DNA of 41,570 nucleotides from the NCBI RefSeq assembly GCF_021030645.1, contig NZ_JACGCJ010000024.1, positions 1 to 41,570 on the forward strand, read 5' to 3'. A program made the translations under genes and the position numbers. How positions within the stretch are numbered: position 1 is the first letter of the stretch; every line of letters begins with the position of its first letter. Shown in pieces: positions 6,876 through 14,281 of the stretch. The notes below the pieces were generated by a model. That model saw only the letters and a list, made by a program, of their open reading frames with translations, was not told where the DNA came from and did not search any database. The DNA is from Agrilactobacillus fermenti (GTDB lineage Bacteria > Bacillota > Bacilli > Lactobacillales > Lactobacillaceae).

Positions 6876-6932
6876 CTAGCTAATAATGGCGCTGATAATA
6901 ATCGTATTTAGTTGTGCGTTAATTTTTGTCAT
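6876..6932 (-). CDS. Ile-rich leader peptide, 18 codons
   Basis: ATG at 6932, with AGGGA nine bases upstream, encodes MTKINAQLNTIIISAIIS. Six of 18 codons are Ile (ATT/ATC), five of them within the last eight, just before the stop that overlaps the first hairpin. The peptide resembles ilv-operon leader peptides in composition. A ribosome stalled at these codons under Ile shortage would change the downstream fold. It is too short to be judged by coding statistics; the support is position, ribosome site and codon run. Confidence 0.6.
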   Translation of the reverse strand: MTKINAQLNTIIISAIIS

Positions 6933-7035
6933 ATTAATCATTCCCTAATTTAATATTAATCCAAATCAAATAATTTTATTATGTTTTTAATAATAACGCC
7001 TTTTCTGAAAATTGCAAGGATAAATTCTAACTTTT

Positions 7036-7066
7036 TTGACTTAGAGTTAACTTTAAGTGGTAGGGT
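7036..7066 (+). promoter_or_regulatory. MerR-type promoter of the regulator gene
   Basis: TTGACT (7036-7041) and TAGGGT (7061-7066) are separated by 19 bases that contain the dyad CTTAGAGTTAACTTTAAG. A 19-bp spacer with a centred dyad is the hallmark of MerR-family target promoters, so the regulator probably controls itself. Confidence 0.75.
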
Positions 7067-7103
7067 GGTCTTACCAAGTCGTTTTACGAAAGGATTAACG
7101 TAG

Positions 7104-7532
7104 ATGGATACAACAAGAGAATATAAAATTGGTGATTTTGCGAAACTCGTTGGTTTAACGACTTTCACGTTACGCTATTATGAAAATGAAGGGTTGATTC
7201 AACCACACCGAAATCGTAATGGACGCCGTTTTTATACCACACAAGATAGTCGTTGGGTAGGGTTTTTGTTACATCTAAAAGGGACAGGCATGACTATGAC
7301 TGAATTGAAACAGTATGTTCAACTACGTGCTCAGGGCGATCAAACTATTGCTCAGCGGAAAGCTTTACTTAGACAAGTTCAGACACGTTGCCGTAACGAA
7401 ATTGCTGAAAGAAAGGCTAATTTGACGATTCTGAACCACAAGATCGATTGGTACGATGGTAAATTAACGCATGAAATTAGTGACGATGAATCATTTGCCG
7501 ATTACTTAAAAAAATTTAACGAGAATTCTTGA
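7104..7532 (+). CDS. MerR family transcriptional regulator
   Basis: 142 residues. The N-terminal winged helix-turn-helix reads YKIGDFAKLVGLTTFTLRYYENEGLI (residues 6-31), followed by a wing (NGRRFYT) and a long C-terminal helix for dimerisation. There is no Cys in the effector region, so it is not a metal-sensing member. It resembles the AdhR-like group found beside oxidoreductases in lactobacilli. Its stop codon overlaps the -35 of the next MerR-type promoter (7529-7559), which drives the SDR-cupin-CMD operon. It is likely an activator responding to reactive aldehydes or electrophiles, by analogy only. Confidence 0.88.
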   Translation: MDTTREYKIGDFAKLVGLTTFTLRYYENEGLIQPHRNRNGRRFYTTQDSRWVGFLLHLKGTGMTMTELKQYVQLRAQGDQTIAQRKALLRQVQTRCRNEIAERKANLTILNHKIDWYDGKLTHEISDDESFADYLKKFNENS

Positions 7533-7559
7533 CTTATAGTTTACTCTAAGTTGTAGTCT
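7529..7559 (+). promoter_or_regulatory. MerR-type promoter of the SDR-cupin-CMD operon
   Basis: TTGACT (7529-7534), a 19-base spacer with the dyad TTATAGTTTACTCTAAG, then TAGTCT (7554-7559). It shares the spacing and half-sites (ACTTA.AGTTTACT/AGAGTTAACT) of the promoter at 7036-7066. Confidence 0.75.
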
Positions 7560-7592
7560 GAGACTGTACTCAAAAATAATTAAAGGAGATCT

Positions 7593-8339
7593 ATGATGAC
7601 AGTCAAAGATAAAGTAATTGTAATTACCGGAGCCTCGTCAGGTATTGGTGCGGCTACGGCCAAGTTGTTAGCTCAAAACGGCGCTAAAGTTGTGTTAGGT
7701 GCCCGTCGTGAAAGCCGATTAAAGGCGATCGTTGCTGATATTCAAGCGCAACATGGTCAGGCTGCTTACCTTAAAACAGATGTCACGAAACCCGAAGAAG
7801 TTCAGGCATTAGTGACGCTAGCAAAATCAGAATTTCATCAAATTGATGGTATTTTTAATAATGCAGGGATCATGCCCAGCTCGCCAATCAGCGCATTACA
7901 TACCAAAGAGTGGCATGATATGGTCGATATTAATTTGAATGGTGTCTTAAACGGAATTGCCGCCGTTATGCCTGATTTTACTAAGCAAAAGCACGGGGAT
8001 ATCATCACAACTTCATCTGTCGCCGGTTTGAAGAGTTTTCCTGGCGCCGGTGTTTATGGGGCAACTAAATTCGCAGTTAAGAACTTAATGGAAGTTATTC
8101 GGATGGAAAGTGCAAGTGAAGGCACGAATATTCGCACGGTCACACTTTATCCGGGCGCGATCAATACGGAATTGTTGCACACAATTACTGATGCACAAAC
8201 CGTCAAGGGTATGGATCAATTGTATCAAGCTGTTGGTATTTCACCAGAAGCCGTGGCACGTACCGTTAATTTTGCGATTGACCAACCAGCAGATGTAAAC
8301 ATCAGCGAATTTACAATTTATCCAACGAAGCAAGGCTAA
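7593..8339 (+). CDS. Short-chain dehydrogenase/reductase (SDR)
   Basis: 248 residues, classical SDR. The dinucleotide site is TGASSGIGAAT (12-22), NNAG is at 89-92, and the catalytic residues are Ser142, Tyr155 and Lys159 (SSVAGLKSFPGAGVYGATK). ARRESR after strand 2 favours NADP(H). It is the first gene of the three-gene operon behind the MerR promoter, with AAGGAG 5 bases before ATGATG. It probably reduces a carbonyl or oxidises an alcohol; substrate unknown. Confidence 0.87.
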   Translation: MMTVKDKVIVITGASSGIGAATAKLLAQNGAKVVLGARRESRLKAIVADIQAQHGQAAYLKTDVTKPEEVQALVTLAKSEFHQIDGIFNNAGIMPSSPISALHTKEWHDMVDINLNGVLNGIAAVMPDFTKQKHGDIITTSSVAGLKSFPGAGVYGATKFAVKNLMEVIRMESASEGTNIRTVTLYPGAINTELLHTITDAQTVKGMDQLYQAVGISPEAVARTVNFAIDQPADVNISEFTIYPTKQG

Positions 8340-8351
8340 GGAGACTAAGGA

Positions 8352-8765
8352 ATGGTCAAAAATGAAGCAGTCAAAAATGGTGTGATTTTTCCAGTAGGCA
8401 CAAAAAATGAGGCGTATGCCCAATATTTTGTCGGTCAAAGTTATTTGCAATCATTAGTTGCCGATCCCAAAGTCAATGTAGGCGTCAGTAACGTGACTTT
8501 TGAACCAGGGTGTCGCAATAATTGGCATATCCACCATGATGGGTACCAAATTTTATTGGTCACTGGTGGGGCAGGCTGGTATCAAGAAGCCGGTAAACCG
8601 GCACAAAAACTACATCCTGGAGATGTAGTGGTCACCCACGATGGCGTCAAACATTGGCACGGGGCTACTAAAGATAGCTGGTTTGAACATATTGCCATTA
8701 CAACTGGCACGCCAGAATGGTTAGAACCTGTGACAGATGTACAGTATCAAGCTTTGGAGGGTTAA
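8352..8765 (+). CDS. Cupin-domain protein
   Basis: 137 residues forming a single cupin barrel. Motif 1 is WHIHHDGYQILLVTGGAG and motif 2 is PGDVVVTHDGVKHWHGA, giving the usual His/His/Glu-like/His metal cluster, with Gln where Glu normally stands. It starts 12 bases after the SDR stop, within one operon. Cupins of this kind accompany carboxymuconolactone decarboxylase-like proteins in many Firmicutes; the reaction is not known. Confidence 0.83.
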   Translation: MVKNEAVKNGVIFPVGTKNEAYAQYFVGQSYLQSLVADPKVNVGVSNVTFEPGCRNNWHIHHDGYQILLVTGGAGWYQEAGKPAQKLHPGDVVVTHDGVKHWHGATKDSWFEHIAITTGTPEWLEPVTDVQYQALEG

Positions 8766-8769
8766 GAAT

Positions 8770-9099
8770 ATGGTTAAAAAGCAAACAGCTGGTCGTGATA
8801 ATTTGGGTGAATTTGCCCCCAAATTTGCTGAATTGAATGACGATGTTTTATTTGGGGAGGTCTGGTCTCGTGAAGATCAAATGTCTGCTCGAGATCGCAG
8901 TATGATCACTTGTGCTAGTTTAATGTCACAGGGACTTTTTCCTCAATTAGAAGCCCATATGAAAATTGCTAAAACGAATGGCATTACTAAAACAGAAATG
9001 GTCGAATTGATCACACAGCTTGCTTTCTATGCTGGTTGGCCTAAAGCATGGTCAGCTTTTGATTTGGCTAAAAAAGTTTATGACGATCAAGAAGCATGA
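8770..9099 (+). CDS. Carboxymuconolactone decarboxylase (CMD) family protein
   Basis: 109 residues from the ATG at 8770, with GGAGG overlapping the cupin stop region. The family signature is ARDRSMITCASLMSQG followed by ..LEAHMKIAKTNGITKTEMVELITQLAFYAGWPKAW. It lacks the CxxC of AhpD, so peroxidase activity like AhpD is unlikely. It is the last gene of the operon, 4 bases after the cupin gene, and is followed by a strong terminator. Confidence 0.85.
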   Translation: MVKKQTAGRDNLGEFAPKFAELNDDVLFGEVWSREDQMSARDRSMITCASLMSQGLFPQLEAHMKIAKTNGITKTEMVELITQLAFYAGWPKAWSAFDLAKKVYDDQEA

Positions 9100-9111
9100 G
9101 AGACTGAAAAT

Positions 9112-9165
9112 AAAAAATCTGTTGCTATGAGTCGATAGAAAAGACTTAAAGGCGACAGATTTTTT
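9112..9165 (+). terminator. Terminator of the SDR-cupin-CMD operon
   Basis: AAAAAATCTGTTGC (9112-9125) pairs with GCGACAGATTTTTT (9152-9165, one G-T) around a 26-base loop, ending in a T run. Confidence 0.75.
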
Positions 9166-9265
9166 GGTTTAAGAATAAGAAAGGGAATTCACAGAATAGT
9201 AATATTTTATTCATAAAAAAGATATGACCAGATGATTAAAATTAAATTATAAAAATTAAAAATAA

Positions 9266-9285
9266 TTAAATTAAATTAAATTAAA
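9266..9285. repeat. Four tandem TTAAA units
   Basis: Four exact TTAAA copies sit in an AT-rich stretch (9225-9290). The surrounding gap 9100-9369 otherwise holds only the terminator; I see no gene in it. Confidence 0.6.
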
Positions 9286-9369
9286 TGGTTGCATGATTGT
9301 TCTGAAATAACACCTGGTCTTCCAGCGACGGCTTGGTTTAGAAATTAACGTGAGGATGTGGGGCTTGAA

Positions 9370-9800
9370 ATGGATAAAAAAAGCGAAACAGAAGAATTAC
9401 TTTCTGGAGTCTAGTTGCTATTTTTTGTATCTTAATTGGCATACATATGTTTACGTACCAAATCTTCGCGCGTTGTTTTGTAACCCATGATTTTCATGAA
9501 TTTCTTAGAACAACGAGTCCGCGTGAGCTTAAAAAGGTAGTAGATGACGATCAGATGAGTTATGAATTTTTATGGCATTACCGCCAAAAAAATATAACCC
9601 GCCTATCGGACTCTGAAGGTGGGGATTTTAATTATGGAGCACTATATGTTGGTGCTTTTCAGGGTCGTAAAACGGATTTGACAGTCACTTTAGATCGGCA
9701 GCACGCAAACTTCTTTAAGCCAGCATTTAAAATTAAAAAAATTTATCTTGTGACACCAGAAATAAAGAAATATAAAAATATCCATTACGGGACAGAGTAG
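9370..9800 (+). pseudogene. Frameshifted gene for a small membrane-anchored protein of unknown function
   Basis: ATG at 9370 has a GGGG-rich ribosome site and encodes MDKKSETEE, then hits a stop after 14 codons. The +1 frame continues at ~9394 as ITFWSLVAIFCILIGIHMF (a membrane helix) and is open to 9800. One missing A in GAAGAATT would join the two parts. The 3' part alone could be read from ATG 9447 (117 residues) but has no ribosome site there and would lack the helix. The soluble part (SEGGDFNYGALYVGAFQG) matches no family I know. A sequencing error is possible. Confidence 0.5.
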
Positions 9801-9868
9801 GTTTAATTGGTTAATTTGATGCATCAAAAATATTCCATTAAATGCATTTACTGCGATAATGGTTCAGT

Positions 9869-9915
9869 GCAAAGCACATAAAAGTGTCTTTGCGCTTTTT
9901 TTCGCGTAAAGACAC
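9869..9915. terminator. Bidirectional terminator region
   Basis: Plus strand: GCAAAG..CTTTGC (9869-9874/9888-9893) followed by TTTTTTT. Minus strand: GTGTCTTT-CGC..GCG-AAAGACAC (9915-9884) followed by TTTT, ending the acetyltransferase gene. Confidence 0.7.
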
Positions 9916-9936
9916 AAGTAAAAGAGAAGAGAACTA

Positions 9937-10488
9937 CTATTCATAATCCTGTCTTAAAATAGCATAAACCGCGTCATCAACGATACCTTGGTTATTGCGG
10001 TGGGCTTGGCGCAAAACACCTTCAAATTGTAAACCACATTTTTGCATAACCTTGCCTGAGTTGGGATTATGCGTATCATGCCGCGCTTCAATACGATTGA
10101 CATCAGTATTTTCAAACAAATATTGAATTACCGCTTTAAAAGCTTCTTTAACATATTCATGGCCCCAAAAAGCTTGGCCAATGCAGTAGCCGATCTCCAT
10201 GCTTTTGACTTGATCATCGTGGGCTACGACCGAAATGGTACCAATCAATGTTTGCGATTGCGTTAGGACAATGCCCCAATCGTAGAAATTTTTATTAGGG
10301 TAATTAGCAACACGATTTTGTAAAAATAATTTGGCATCCATCACACTTTTATAAGTTGGCCAACTTAAGTATTTAGTAACTTTGGGATCCCCAGCCCAGT
10401 TATGAAACATAGCTTCTGCATCATTGGCCTGAAGTGGCCGCAAAGTTAATCTCTCGGTTTTAAGGCGCTGTGTCCCAGTATGGTGCAT
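9937..10488 (-). CDS. GNAT acetyltransferase, RimJ/RimL type
   Basis: 183 residues from the ATG at 10488, chosen because AGGGAG lies 8 bases upstream; ATG 10494 and GTG 10497 are alternatives too close to that site. It starts LKTERLTLRPLQANDAEAMF, typical of RimJ-like acetyltransferases. The acetyl-CoA loop is probably GQAFWGHEYVKEA, with RIEARHDTHNPNSGKVMQKCGL near the end. It acetylates an amino group of a protein N-terminus, amino acid or small molecule; target unknown. Single gene. Confidence 0.83.
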   Translation of the reverse strand: MHHTGTQRLKTERLTLRPLQANDAEAMFHNWAGDPKVTKYLSWPTYKSVMDAKLFLQNRVANYPNKNFYDWGIVLTQSQTLIGTISVVAHDDQVKSMEIGYCIGQAFWGHEYVKEAFKAVIQYLFENTDVNRIEARHDTHNPNSGKVMQKCGLQFEGVLRQAHRNNQGIVDDAVYAILRQDYE

Positions 10489-10594
10489 GACCATCACTCC
10501 CTAACGTTATATTGTACTTAGTCTAAAAGTTTTACGGTAGTGGGTCAATAATGGGTTACCCATTAAACAAAAAGAAATCGATTTCAAGAAAGTG

Positions 10595-10638
10595 TTGACT
10601 TATTTAAAAGTCCGAATTATTATATTGTTAACGATTAC
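10595..10638 (+). promoter_or_regulatory. Promoter of the LacI gene with overlapping cre site
   Basis: TTGACT (10595-10600), 17-base spacer, TATTAT (10618-10623). TGTTAACGATTACA (10625-10638) follows at once; its complement TGTAATCGTTAACA fits the cre consensus fully. CcpA or the LacI protein itself could block the promoter here. Confidence 0.65.
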
Positions 10639-10661
10639 AAAAGAGATAAGAGGTGACTTGA

Positions 10662-11669
10662 TTGGTAACGATTTCAGACGTGGCAAAATTAGCGGGTGTT
10701 TCGGTTTCCACCGTTTCTCGGGTGATCAATGACAATCCCCATGTAACGCCGCAAAAGCGCCAAGCCATTTTAAATGCCATGAACGAGTTGGGTTACGCGC
10801 CGCTGCAAGCAGCGCGACAGTTGCGAGGTTCGGGTACAGAAACTATTGCAGTAGTTGTTCCAGAGATTGTCAATCCGTTTTTTTCTTACTTGGTAGATAC
10901 CATTGAACGGGTTATCGATGAAAAAGGATTTAAGACTTTGATCATCCAGACCTTTGGACAAAAGCGTAATGAGCTTAATGCGTTGAATTTATTGAAAGTT
11001 AATCAAGTGGACGGAGTCATTCTTTGTGCCATTGAAAATGATTTTGAAACGATCAAAGCATACTTGACTTACGGTAAAATTGCCGTCTGTAATGAATACG
11101 TTAATGATGAAACCGTTTCGATGATTTACGGTAACCAGTTTGAAGGCATCCGCCAAGGCACGCAATATTTGCTTAGCAAAGGCAAACGCCGGATTGCTTA
11201 TTGTACAGGACGGCGAGGCATTATGATGCAGCCACGCGGGGTCAACTTTGATAGTGACCGCTATCTGGGCTTCATTAAAGCATTACAGGTACAACAGCTT
11301 TCGTTTGATCCAGAACTATTGTTTACCAATGCCCATACGATTGACGATGGCAAACGTATTTTACAACAGATACGAACATTGTCAGCGCCACCAGATGCCG
11401 TTGTCGCTGGTAGTGATGAAGTGGCTACGGGCATAGTTAGTGAAGCTGTTAAGTCCGGTTTGCAGATTCCAGACCAGCTAGCTGTGTTGGGCGTGGATGA
11501 TCAACCGCTGGCGCGGTATTTGCAGTATCCGCTAACCACGATTCGTCAGCCGATCAAGGCGATGGGTCATAAAGTGGCTGAGGTTTTACTTAATGAAATC
11601 AAGCATCCTGAGACAAAAACTTCTCGAGAGATGTTAGATTTAAAAATTGTGCCTAGAAAATCAGCATAA
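10662..11669 (+). CDS. LacI family transcriptional regulator of the PTS/glucosidase operon
   Basis: 335 residues from a TTG start with AAGAGGTGA upstream. The N-terminal helix-turn-helix and hinge read ISDVAKLAGVSVSTVSRVIND...QAARQLRG (4-55). A periplasmic-binding-protein-like sensor domain follows (about 60-332), including DAVVAGSDEVATG and LAVLGVDDQPLARY. It stands directly upstream of the PTS operon; between them is the perfect operator at 11683-11700. Probably a repressor released by the incoming sugar or its phosphate. Confidence 0.9.
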   Translation: MVTISDVAKLAGVSVSTVSRVINDNPHVTPQKRQAILNAMNELGYAPLQAARQLRGSGTETIAVVVPEIVNPFFSYLVDTIERVIDEKGFKTLIIQTFGQKRNELNALNLLKVNQVDGVILCAIENDFETIKAYLTYGKIAVCNEYVNDETVSMIYGNQFEGIRQGTQYLLSKGKRRIAYCTGRRGIMMQPRGVNFDSDRYLGFIKALQVQQLSFDPELLFTNAHTIDDGKRILQQIRTLSAPPDAVVAGSDEVATGIVSEAVKSGLQIPDQLAVLGVDDQPLARYLQYPLTTIRQPIKAMGHKVAEVLLNEIKHPETKTSREMLDLKIVPRKSA

Positions 11670-11682
11670 TTTTTTAATAAAA

Positions 11683-11700
11683 TTTGGTATCGATACCAAA
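11683..11700. promoter_or_regulatory. LacI-family operator before the PTS operon
   Basis: TTTGGTATCGATACCAAA is a perfect 18-bp palindrome with the central CG typical of LacI/GalR operators. It lies 33 bases before the IIB start. Confidence 0.75.
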
Positions 11701-11732
11701 GATGATCAATAAAATATTTGGAGGCAACAAAA

Positions 11733-12200
11733 ATGACAGTTGTATTGGCAAGAATCGATCAGCGTTTAATTCATGGTTTGATTGTTAACCAGTGGGCGCA
11801 AAAATTACAGGTCAAACGGTTTATGGTTGTAGACGATGAAATCAGTCAAAATGAGGATATTAAGGCTAGCATGCGGATGTCTAAGCCAGCAGGGACAGGG
11901 ATGTCGATCATTGACACTCAAAAAGCCATCACGAACTTTAATGCGGGCAAGTATGATGCCCAGCGTGTTTTGATTTTAGTTAAAGAACCAGCGACTCTGA
12001 TCAAGCTAATTGAAGGTGGTGTTGATATTCCTAAAGTTGATCTTGGTATCCTTTTCAATGAAGATGGTCGCCAACCAGTGACTAAGTTCGTTGCCCTAGA
12101 TGATCAAGAAAAAGCAGACCTTGAAACCATCAAGCAGAAGGGTGTGCCGCTTGTAATCCAATATGTACCGGATGATCCCGAACAGGCTTACGAAGGATAA
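11733..12200 (+). CDS. PTS system, mannose class, IIB component
   Basis: 155 residues from the ATG at 11733, with GGAGG 7 bases upstream. It is the cytoplasmic phosphocarrier between IIA and the membrane IIC/IID pair. RIDQRLIHGLIVNQW carries the phosphorylated His14. Length and the motif DLGILFNEDGRQ fit the mannose/fructose/sorbose class. First gene of the operon IIB-IIC-IID-IIA-glucosidase. Confidence 0.9.
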   Translation: MTVVLARIDQRLIHGLIVNQWAQKLQVKRFMVVDDEISQNEDIKASMRMSKPAGTGMSIIDTQKAITNFNAGKYDAQRVLILVKEPATLIKLIEGGVDIPKVDLGILFNEDGRQPVTKFVALDDQEKADLETIKQKGVPLVIQYVPDDPEQAYEG

Positions 12201-12222
12201 TATGGATTAGAGGAGAAAAATT

Positions 12223-13029
12223 ATGTCTGGTATTCAATTATTACAAGATATTGTCATTATTTTATTAGCCGGCTATATGACCATTGATCAAAATGGCTTA
12301 GTGATCATGTCTTGGTTTCCTGTTATTGTGGGCATGATTTCTGGCCTGATCATGGGGGACATGCACACAGGTTTGATAATTGGCGGGACTTTCCAATTGA
12401 TGATGCTAGGAGTAGCGGCTCTTGGCGGTGCCTCAGCACCTAATTATGGTTTGGCAACGATCGTTGGGGTCTTTGTTGCGGTCCGAACAGGGGCAGGCAT
12501 CAAAGCCGCGATCGCCGTGGGCTTACCAGTTGGCTTGATTGCCATTCAATTAGAAGTTTTGGCCCGGATCATCAGTAACTTCTTAGCCCATAAAATGCAA
12601 ACGGATAATGAAGCCCATCAATGGCATAAAATGCGGCGGGAGGCTTGGTTAGGCCCAATCCTATTTAGTTTACAAACAGCGCTGCCTACCGCTTTAGTTG
12701 TTTTAGTTGGTCCCCAAGTCGTCAAATTCATTCTTGCGGCTGTGCCTAAATGGGTAACGAACGGGCTCACGATTGCTGGCGGGATGCTGCCAGTCGTTGG
12801 GATCGGTATGTTGATGCATTACATGCCAGTTAAGAAATTTTTACCTTATATCATTGTTGGCTTTGTGTTAGCAGCTTATTTAAAAATACCTGTTTTGGGA
12901 ATTGCGCTAGTTGGCTTTGCCGGTGCTTATTGGTACTTCACTTCGGAGTCACGTAAAGCTGATAAGGCCGCTGCAGTGACGACAACTGGTGCGCCAACAG
13001 AGGAAGAAGATGACGACTACGATGAATAA
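12223..13029 (+). CDS. PTS system, mannose class, IIC permease component
   Basis: 268 residues, polytopic membrane protein with the family motif QLMMLGVAALGGASAPNYG. It forms the sugar channel with IID. The C-terminal tail TEEEDDDYDE is very acidic, and the same bases supply the ribosome site and start of the IID gene, which overlaps by 20 bases. Start ATG at 12223 has an AGGAG site 7 bases upstream. Confidence 0.88.
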   Translation: MSGIQLLQDIVIILLAGYMTIDQNGLVIMSWFPVIVGMISGLIMGDMHTGLIIGGTFQLMMLGVAALGGASAPNYGLATIVGVFVAVRTGAGIKAAIAVGLPVGLIAIQLEVLARIISNFLAHKMQTDNEAHQWHKMRREAWLGPILFSLQTALPTALVVLVGPQVVKFILAAVPKWVTNGLTIAGGMLPVVGIGMLMHYMPVKKFLPYIIVGFVLAAYLKIPVLGIALVGFAGAYWYFTSESRKADKAAAVTTTGAPTEEEDDDYDE

Positions 13030-13843
13030 TAACAACGAGACAGATCGTTCTGAAATCACTAAAAAAGATTTAAGAAGAGCGGCTAGTCGCTATAACTTTA
13101 TGGCCGTAAACTTATTTAATTATGAATCACAGATGGGCCCAGCGGTAGCTTGGTCGTTAGCACCGATTCTCCGTAAGATTTACAAAAATGATGATGACTA
13201 TCAACAAGCACTAGACAATCACTTTAACTATTTCAATTCAACCACAGTCATGTCCAGTATTATTTTAGGTGCCACAACGGCAATGGAAGCTAAAGACGGC
13301 ATTCAATCTAAAGATGCAGTTCAGTCTTTGAAAACCAGTTTGATGGGTCCCTTGGCCGGTGTGGGCGACACGTTAGTCTGGGTTTTGTGGCCTACGATCA
13401 TTGGCTCCATCTCTGGCTATATGGCGTTACAAGGAAATCCACTTGGTGCCATTATTTGGCTGATCGCCAATATCGCATTTTGGTTTATCAAAGTTAAAAT
13501 GTTTGAAGTTGGCTATACTTCTGGAACCAAATTAGTCACTTCTCTAGGCAGTAAGATGACATTGTTTACTGAAGCTGCTTCAATCATGGGACTAAGTGTT
13601 GTGGGTGCTTTGATTGCCACAGTGGTCAAAGTGCAAACACCGCTGAAATTTGCATTTGGTAAAGTCAGTTTATCTTTGCAGAATGGCGTATTTGATAAAA
13701 TCATGCCGGCGCTACTACCTGCTTTGTTGACGCTACTAGTTTATAAACTATTGGGCAATAAAAAATGGACGCCAACGCGGATTATTCTGTTGGTCATTGT
13801 GATTGCTTTGGCTGGCTCATTCTTTGGCATTTTTAAAGCGTAA
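13010..13843 (+). CDS. PTS system, mannose class, IID component
   Basis: 277 residues from the ATG at 13010 (GAGGAAGA just upstream, within the IIC gene); ATG 13022 is an alternative. ITKKDLRRAASRYNFM and YESQMGPAVAWSLAPILRKIY are typical IID sequence, as is LMGPLAGVGDTLVW. C-terminal membrane helices anchor it beside IIC. It overlaps IIC by 20 bases, so translation is probably coupled. Confidence 0.88.
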   Translation: MTTTMNNNNETDRSEITKKDLRRAASRYNFMAVNLFNYESQMGPAVAWSLAPILRKIYKNDDDYQQALDNHFNYFNSTTVMSSIILGATTAMEAKDGIQSKDAVQSLKTSLMGPLAGVGDTLVWVLWPTIIGSISGYMALQGNPLGAIIWLIANIAFWFIKVKMFEVGYTSGTKLVTSLGSKMTLFTEAASIMGLSVVGALIATVVKVQTPLKFAFGKVSLSLQNGVFDKIMPALLPALLTLLVYKLLGNKKWTPTRIILLVIVIALAGSFFGIFKA

Positions 13844-13858
13844 GGAGTTTTAAATATA

Positions 13859-14281
13859 ATGAAACGTAAGATTGTTTTGGCATCACATCACCAATTGGCG
13901 GCTGGATTAGCGGATACGCTTAAATTTATCGCCGGTGATATGGCAAATGAGATGGTGATTACTTTGACCACTTATATGGATAATCAGCCGGTTGAAGCCC
14001 AAGTTCAAAAAGTAATGGCCACTTTTCCCGAAGATACAGAAGTTGTCGTGCTAACAGATATGATGGCTGGCAGTGTGAATCAGAAATTTTTTGGCTATCG
14101 CACTCGGCCGCACACGCATATTGTTAGCGATATGAATCTGCCATTGGCTTTAGCCTTTACGATGGAGTCTACAGCGCAGTACATTAGTTCTGATCGTGTC
14201 AGACAGATAGTTGCTGAAGCAAAAGACGCTATTGTCTATATCAATGAATTTCAACCGGATGAAGATGATGATGATGAATAA
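13859..14281 (+). CDS. PTS system, mannose class, IIA component
   Basis: 140 residues. IVLASHHQLAAGLADTL carries the phosphorylated His10, which accepts phosphate from HPr; LTDMMAGSVNQ is the usual second motif. It ends in the acidic tail PDEDDDDE, whose GATGAAG/GATGATG bases overlap the start of the glucosidase gene (14274). IIA as a separate subunit at the end of the PTS genes is a known arrangement. Confidence 0.88.
   Translation: MKRKIVLASHHQLAAGLADTLKFIAGDMANEMVITLTTYMDNQPVEAQVQKVMATFPEDTEVVVLTDMMAGSVNQKFFGYRTRPHTHIVSDMNLPLALAFTMESTAQYISSDRVRQIVAEAKDAIVYINEFQPDEDDDDE

Larger units (their letters stand above)
6784..6932 (-). promoter_or_regulatory. Leader-peptide transcription attenuator of the MHS transporter
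   Basis: Reading the minus strand: the leader peptide (6932-6876); then stem 1:2 GTGCGGGC/GCCCGCAC (6876-6869 with 6855-6848), beginning in the leader stop codon; an alternative stem 2:3 (6855-6850 with 6841-6836); then stem TTGGTT/AACCAA (6831-6826 with 6819-6814), which uses the 5' arm of the final terminator; then the terminator. The overlap of the last two stems makes them mutually exclusive. This is the layout of an amino-acid biosynthetic attenuator, here placed before a transporter. Confidence 0.65.
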
